Assembly: GCA_016165875.1 (NCBI GenBank)
Contig: JABBOT010000080.1
Span: 34,672,364-34,736,363 of the forward strand
DNA: 64,000 nt
DNA from: Acanthopleura granulata
Taxonomy: Eukaryota; Mollusca; Polyplacophora; Chitonida; Chitonidae
Reading direction: 5' to 3'
The position numbers and the translations under genes are program-made. The notes beneath the pieces are model-generated. The model was given only the letters and a program-made list of their open reading frames with translations, was not told where the DNA came from and searched no databases. Positions 58,649 through 64,000 of the stretch are shown one piece after another. Each line of letters opens with the position of its first letter. Position 1 is the stretch's first letter.

Positions 58649-58901
58649 TGATTTATTTATTTCATTGGCGTTTCACGCCGTACACAAGAATATTTCACTC
58701 ATATGACAGCGGCCAGCATTATGGTGGGAGGAAACCGGGCAGAGCCCGGGGGAAACCCACGACCATCCACAGGTTGCTGGCAGACCTCTCCACATACGGC
58801 CGGAGAGGAAGCCAGCATGAGCTGGTCTTGAATTCACAGCGACCACATTGGTGGGAGGCTTCGGTCATTGCCCTGCTAACCGACTGAGCCACGGAGACCT
58901 G
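58649..58901 (-). mobile_element. tRNA-derived SINE, near full length
   Basis: Best copy of the window's main SINE family. On the minus strand it starts with a tRNA-like head: box A TGGCTCAGTCGG and a box-B-like GAATTCAAGACC. A conserved body follows (reverse of gtgggaggaaaccgggcag and ccacgaccatccacagg), then an (AAAT)n tail. Transcribed by RNA polymerase III and mobilised by a LINE partner. I recall this family as abundant in molluscs. Confidence 0.88.
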
Positions 58902-59741
58902 GATTTGAACAATGACGTGATAATGATTACTTTGAAGTTTAGAGGAAGTCTGTTCCTTTGTTTTGGGGCTGACGATCCGATGAAATGTGATGATAGGTTT
59001 GAAGTTAGAAAATGTACATTGAGATTGAAAGAATAAGATCTGGCTGAGTATTTTGTGAGCATCAGACTGTCTCATGAACAGCTGTTTAAATTTGTGAGGA
59101 AGAGAGAGCGTCTCGTGAATGAATTTGTGTGTGTAGCAAGGATGAGTGTCTGTGTATTTGTGCGAGTGGAAGGATTTTGAGGTTTTTAAATAGTGGAGCC
59201 GTATGATCAAGTCTTTGCGAAAAAGCGATGGGGCTGCTGATGCGTTTCTGGAGAATTACTAAGGTGTGGAGATGACTCATATATGTGTTGCTCCATAATA
59301 CATTTATATAGGTAAGTTAAAATGATGCCAACAATACGAACGTTTGAAGGACTGTTTTAATGGTCTAACATGAAGATCTGTGGATATCACTTGTCATCCT
59401 TTGTACGTGTTGAGCATGCCCTGTGGTACGTCCAAAATACGTGCATCACGTGTGAGAAAGCTCGTCAATAGCTTGCCGAAGACCGGTGGTACGCTCTGTT
59501 CAACACTCCTGGTTTCACCACCCATAAATATGACCGCCATCTTATAAGTAAAATAAAAAAAATCTTCAGTTGATGACAATAAACAACAATTAAATAAATA
59601 AGGAAGTGATAGACCTCAAATATTATCTTCTCAAGGTGTGTTTTATGTGTTTATTTACGTGTTTAAGTGGCATTTAGAAGTTTGGATGGAAGTACAGTAG
59701 AACATGTCTTTCTTATGGATATACAACTTCTTGGTTTATTA

Positions 59742-59783
59742 TCACGACGTTTCGATGTAGATACTAACATCGTTATCAAGTGA
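59742..59783 (-). ncRNA. Hammerhead-ribozyme-like motif, decayed
   Basis: On the minus strand, in order: TCAC (stem I), TTGATAAC (core), GATGT-loop-ACATC (stem II), GAAAC, GTC, GTGA (stem I). The layout matches type I hammerheads known from Penelope-like elements. The expected core CTGATGA is changed at the catalytic C3 and G8 and has an extra base, so cleavage is unlikely. Confidence 0.5.
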
Positions 59784-59897
59784 GTGAAATCAAGACATCA
59801 ACGCTCTTAAATATAACAAGTAGAGATACAAGTGTCAACATGTAGAACAATATTCAGGGGGATTGGGCTCGATGGGGTTCCATGTCAGTTTGGAGGA

Positions 59898-60912
59898 TTA
59901 ATAGGTCATTCCCGTTTCTCCGATGTAGGATGCGTTGCAGTTGCATTTTATTTGGTATACAACTCCTTTGGGTGGTGAGGGCTTAGTGGCTCTCCTCTTC
60001 CCTGTGGCATGGAGGAGTGATTTGAGTGTAGTCTGGTTTTTAAAGAAGGTTTCTATTCCTGTGGATTGTTTTAATAGGCGGGCAATTTTGTGGCTGGTTG
60101 GACCGATATATGGAAGGCTTATTCGGATTCCAGGGCCTTCATCTCTGACTCTTGTCAGTTGGTTGGGTGGCAGGTGTATAACTTTCTGGATTGCTTTGTT
60201 GACTTTGTTTGCTGGGTATCCATTGTGTTGGGTGAAGACCGCTCGCACGTGTGTTATCTCCTCATCTAGGTTGTTGGTGCAGATGTGCGGGGCTCTCCTG
60301 TTGAGGGTTGAAATGATGTCAGTCTTAGACTTGGGTGGGTGGTTGAACTTGTAGTGGATGTACTGGTCAGAGTGGGTTGCTTTGCGATAGACTGTGGTTT
60401 GTAGGCCATTTGTGGTTCTCTTCACTTGGACGTCTAGGAATGGTATTTCACGGTGTGTTTCTGTTTCCATTGTAAATTTCATGCGCTGGAGTTCTGAGTT
60501 CAGGTGGTCTAGTAATACGGTCGGATCATCGTTCTGGTGTAGAGCTACAAAAGCGTCGTCGAATTTACGCATCCAGCAAATGGGTTGGATAGGTGATGTC
60601 GACAGAGCTTTGTTCTCTAGTTCTGTCAGGTAGATCTCTGAGACTATCGGGGAGAGCGGGGATCCCATGGGGAGGCCATGAATCTGCTCTTAAATTGTAT
60701 CACCCCATATGAAGTATGTGGATGACAAGCAGTATTCTAACAGGCGTACGATGCTTCCTGAGGATAGCGGGGTAACGGGTGGGTTGTCTGTTATTTTTTG
60801 CTTGATCAGATCGAGAGCTAGGTTAGTGGGGACATTAGTGAATAGGTCGATAACATCATAGCTCACTAGTTGGCATGGTTCCTTTATCTGTCTAATTTTG
60901 TTGCAAAAGTTT
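59898..60912 (-). pseudogene. Penelope-like RT/GIY-YIG ORF fragment
   Basis: RT motif A region SYDVIDLFTNVPTN (about 60834-60862) and motif B GLPMGSPLSPIVSE. The catalytic motif C reads RKFDDAFVA (about 60552-60569), followed by IPFLDVQVKR. The GIY-YIG start VVYQIKCNCNASYIGET is near 59911-59960. A TAA at 60690-60692 interrupts the RT just before motif B, where Tyr is usual. The endonuclease stops a few residues after YIGET, so its catalytic Arg/Glu parts are missing. Inactive. Confidence 0.9.
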
Positions 60913-60956
60913 ATTCACGGCTGTAGTTTCCCTCCATACAAGACTTGATACGGGAT

Positions 60957-61135
60957 ACCTGGCTTCCTCTCCGACCGTACGTGGGAAGGTCTGCTAGCAA
61001 CCTGCGGATGGTCGTGGGGTTCCCCGGGCTCTGCCCGGTTTCCACCCACCATAATGCTGGCCGCCGTCGTATGGGTGAATTATTCTCGAGTACGGCGTAA
61101 AACACCAACCAAATAAAATAAAATAAATAAATGAT
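60957..61135 (+). mobile_element. SINE copy, 5'-truncated
   Basis: Plus orientation, body and AAATAAAATAAATAAAT tail present, tRNA-like head absent. It abuts the truncated 5' side of the Penelope-like element. Confidence 0.86.
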
Positions 61136-61198
61136 ACAAGATACCAACATTTCCACCATTTCTCCCAGGTTTTCATAGGGTATTAGATTAAGGCAAAT

Positions 61199-61352
61199 AA
61201 TTTATTTATCTATCTGATTGGTGTTTTACGCTGTACTCATGAATATTTCAATTGTACGACGGCGATTAGCATTACGTACGTCCGGTGAGGAAGCCAGTTT
61301 GAACTGGACTTGAACTCGGAAGCAACCGCATTGGTAAGAGGCTCCCAAGGGG
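61199..61352 (-). mobile_element. SINE copy with internal deletion
   Basis: Tail and first body segment are joined directly to the head-proximal part; about 90 bp of the middle body is missing. It is inverted relative to the copy 63 bp to its left. Confidence 0.8.
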
Positions 61353-64000
61353 ACCAGTAAAGATTGCATACTATATAACATCGGCTTTGGAGGACACAAA
61401 TCGTGATAATGATCAGTAATGACTGAGTGAGGACGAACAGAACACATACAAGTACAATACACATTCAATGTGCAACTTGGTCAGTGCGATATTAGAGTAT
61501 TTGCGCAGTAGTGTGCCAGACATGTATACGTGCGAGTCATTTATTAATAAATTATGACAGAGAAGTTCTTGATTCTTGTCTTAAAAAAGACATATATATG
61601 TATATGGCGGTAATATTGTTAGACTGCGCGCCATTACGCCAAGAAGTAAGCCTTTGAGCTGTGAAATATTGATCCTCGTATGAGATGATTGTCTGGCCTC
61701 ACTGTATAATTGAGTGTGTGCAATATATATACGGACCTACTAAATGTATAGTAAACATGTCACCGAAACAAAAAAAAAAAAAAGAAAATGTTTGTCCTGT
61801 TTCCCTTAAAAATTATAGCTTGTGATGTGTGAATGTCATAATCTGTGTACAACAGCCAGTAGAGGCGTTCTCTTTCTCACGCACAAGATATGTGTACAGT
61901 ATATGCCTATATACAGAAATCTACATTTAAGAGTATATCATATATTGCCTGTAGATTCTATTGTTGCACAATAAGTCCCAGTGATACCGACGATTTATGT
62001 CCTCTGTAGGTCAGCCGTGGTTATCTCTGCACATTCTGCTTTCATCTGTATCATACGATTTCTTGACCATCACTCGCTTGTATCAGCCGTGAAGTAGTCC
62101 TATCCGTGACGATTACAATGGGTGTTATAGGCCTACAGATCAGGGCTGGTATACACCAAGCGTCTTTGGACTTAATTCAACACTTATAACAGAAATTAGA
62201 TCATGAATGTCTAATGTAGGGCTCTTGATGCATCACCGAGAGCTATACTTCCTACACCCAGCTGGTCTTCCACTGAAAGGTCACATGCTCGAATCCAACT
62301 CCAGTCTGCACTGTCGCTGTTATAAAAACGTCTGTGTACCACAGGTTCCGCAACTGTAACAAAACTGAACATCACCAAAGGCACACCTGCCACAGGTGTA
62401 CCAACAATACCCATGTTTTCCCCCTAAATACATAAGTTGTGTACATACCTGTAGAGTACAAAAAGGTGTAGATGTTATAGTTGTATGTACTGGCTGTGAT
62501 ACAAAGTCGGTTTTGTGGAGAGGGTATAAACCAACAATTCTTGAGTATACTGTGTTTAGTATCACCAAGCAGGTACTTAAATTAATATCTGTGATTCAGT
62601 GGTTTCAGATCCATCTCAGAAGTATCAAATTTCACATCTGTGTATACGAACGGTGAAACGGACATCGTGAAATCTGCCTCAGAGAAGTATAAGGAAGTAA
62701 GAGTACGTCATCCACACAGATCGGCTATGGCAATAAAGTGATCACCTCTGTATACCTTTGCGTAGCTGTGTACATATTACATAGGTACCGACCCAGGTTT
62801 ATACGTCTACCCATATCTTGCCACAGAAAAAAAACCCGGTAGAATTTGAGAAAGGCATAGCTGTGATGTGTCTATAGATATGAGGACAAAATGACACAGG
62901 AATTCGGTGACCTCGGTACTGAGTAAGTCTTTCAGATTGTGCAATCGCTTCGAGCAGTCCCTGGGTGATACTACAATGGGGTGATTGTGTAATAATGGAG
63001 TTATCCAACCCCCATACACGCAGCCTTACAAGATTACACAGCGATCAATCTGGATCAAATGACTGGCTGGCCAGTCTAGCTGTAAAGCTATCAAAAAAGA
63101 CATTGAATAAATAATGGGAAAATACGTCTAAATAAATAAACATTTTTGTACTTTGAACTAAGGAACAGATCATACTGATTGGTACCCTGTTTTGGATCAC
63201 ATCATCCGGTAGAAATGGCGTCAGAGTTTTAGGCCACAGCAAGTGCGTCTAAATGGTAGCTGGTAATGGTAATTAACAGCGCTCTGTATACTACGAAAGA
63301 GATTTAAATACCAACATTTTTTACTTTAACTTTTGACCTCTACTGAAATGGCTTTATGGAATTAGTTGTTAATCAATTATAAAGGTCTTTTAAAGTAATG
63401 TTTCATTTTTAAACGATAACTGTATTTTTTTTCTCCTCAAAAGCACAAAGTATACAAGTGTAAGTTGGATTTGCGGACATATTTTCTCAATTTTTAACGA
63501 CGAATTAAGACTGTTTAAATCTAAGCAAACTGCCCGAGCTCAGTAGATTAGATATATATTAATTCTTTTTGCCGAAAATTAACAATAAAAGCTGGCTTCA
63601 GTGTGCGGTCTCAAAAGGCCAGTGAAGACATAAATCTATGTTTCATGTTTCAAGTGAAACAATTAAGTGAACATAGACTAGAGGTTAGGCTACAGTTTAC
63701 AGATTGCAATGAGTTTCAAATGACGCTTATGTCATCTGTTTTTTTATTTATCTTTTTTGACTATTAGGCTTACAGATGTCAAAGATTTCAGCAATGAGTA
63801 GAGGCTATAAATCCTTCATCCGGATACTCACACATGGCTGTTAGTTGTACAACATTCAACTTTCAATTTCTAAGCTTTCTTTTAAAAAAGAAGTGGGATT
63901 TCAAGCTGAAATGACAACCAATGAGAACACTCACACTTCAGCAACACGTTCAAGAAAATCACCATTCAAGGGAGTTAATCCTTGCAGCTATGTTGATACC
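61353..64000. other. Intergenic, no supported gene
   Basis: AT-rich sequence with scattered ORFs under 90 codons and an A15-like run near 61771. No domain, repeat or RNA gene recognised. Confidence 0.5.

Larger units (their letters stand above)
59661..60912 (-). mobile_element. Penelope-like retroelement, 5'-truncated
   Basis: Reverse transcriptase and remnant GIY-YIG endonuclease on the minus strand, with a 3' non-coding end reaching the gtttaagtgg boundary at 59661. The same boundary starts the insertion at 10356, which fixes the element's terminus. The 5' part is lost near 60912, close to a SINE. Penelope-like elements are retroelements distinct from LINEs and LTR elements. Confidence 0.9.

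Noticed and set aside
58649..58901. tRNA gene suggested by boxes A and B
   Set aside because: Part of a multi-copy SINE with a long body and tail; no tRNA cloverleaf can be completed.

Overview
This window is animal nuclear DNA, most likely from a lophotrochozoan and probably a mollusc. Genes are split by canonical introns, and no bacterial-style coding exists. Three further points support this: a tRNA-derived SINE family that I associate with bivalve and gastropod sequence, non-LTR (LINE) and Penelope-like retroelements, and strong over-representation of the octamer TACATGTA. I cannot name the species.

Positions 40565 down to 3348 (minus strand) hold one large host gene, a type III classic cadherin of the neural-cadherin (CadN) kind. 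I reconstructed 28 exons by reading splice sites and checking that phase is continuous through all 27 joins. The exons total 7027 nt, about 2342 codons. In order they encode a signal peptide, 17 cadherin (EC) repeats, a juxta-repeat NE-type domain, a Cys-rich/EGF-like region, one laminin-G domain and a second EGF. A second laminin-G domain, the transmembrane helix and the catenin-binding tail are not in the window. They presumably lie beyond position 1. Exon 1 carries an in-frame TGA at codon 35, between the signal peptide and EC1. Intron 1 is 8.2 kb. Intron 19 (9251-15554) is mostly filled by an antisense LINE.

Retroelements: (i) LINE-A, plus strand, about 10040-15269, lies inside cadherin intron 19 and is heavily decayed. 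It is interrupted by a 177-bp palindromic fragment of a Penelope-like element flanked by a 15-bp target-site duplication. (ii) LINE-B, minus strand, about 42737-47849, lies just upstream of the cadherin gene. It belongs to the same lineage (zinc-knuckle ORF1; ORF2 with APE endonuclease, RT and RNase H, as in the I group) and is better preserved. Both join ORF1 to ORF2 by a TAATG stop/start overlap. (iii) A 5'-truncated Penelope-like element, minus strand, about 59661-60912, has RT, a truncated GIY-YIG domain and a decayed hammerhead-ribozyme-like motif near its 3' end. (iv) At least eleven copies or fragments of one SINE family are present, plus a second dispersed repeat family.

The right third (47850-64000) has no convincing host exon. 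It contains retroelement pieces, a ~41-bp minisatellite (57400-57985), a ~160-180-bp tandem repeat (51394-51775) and microsatellites.
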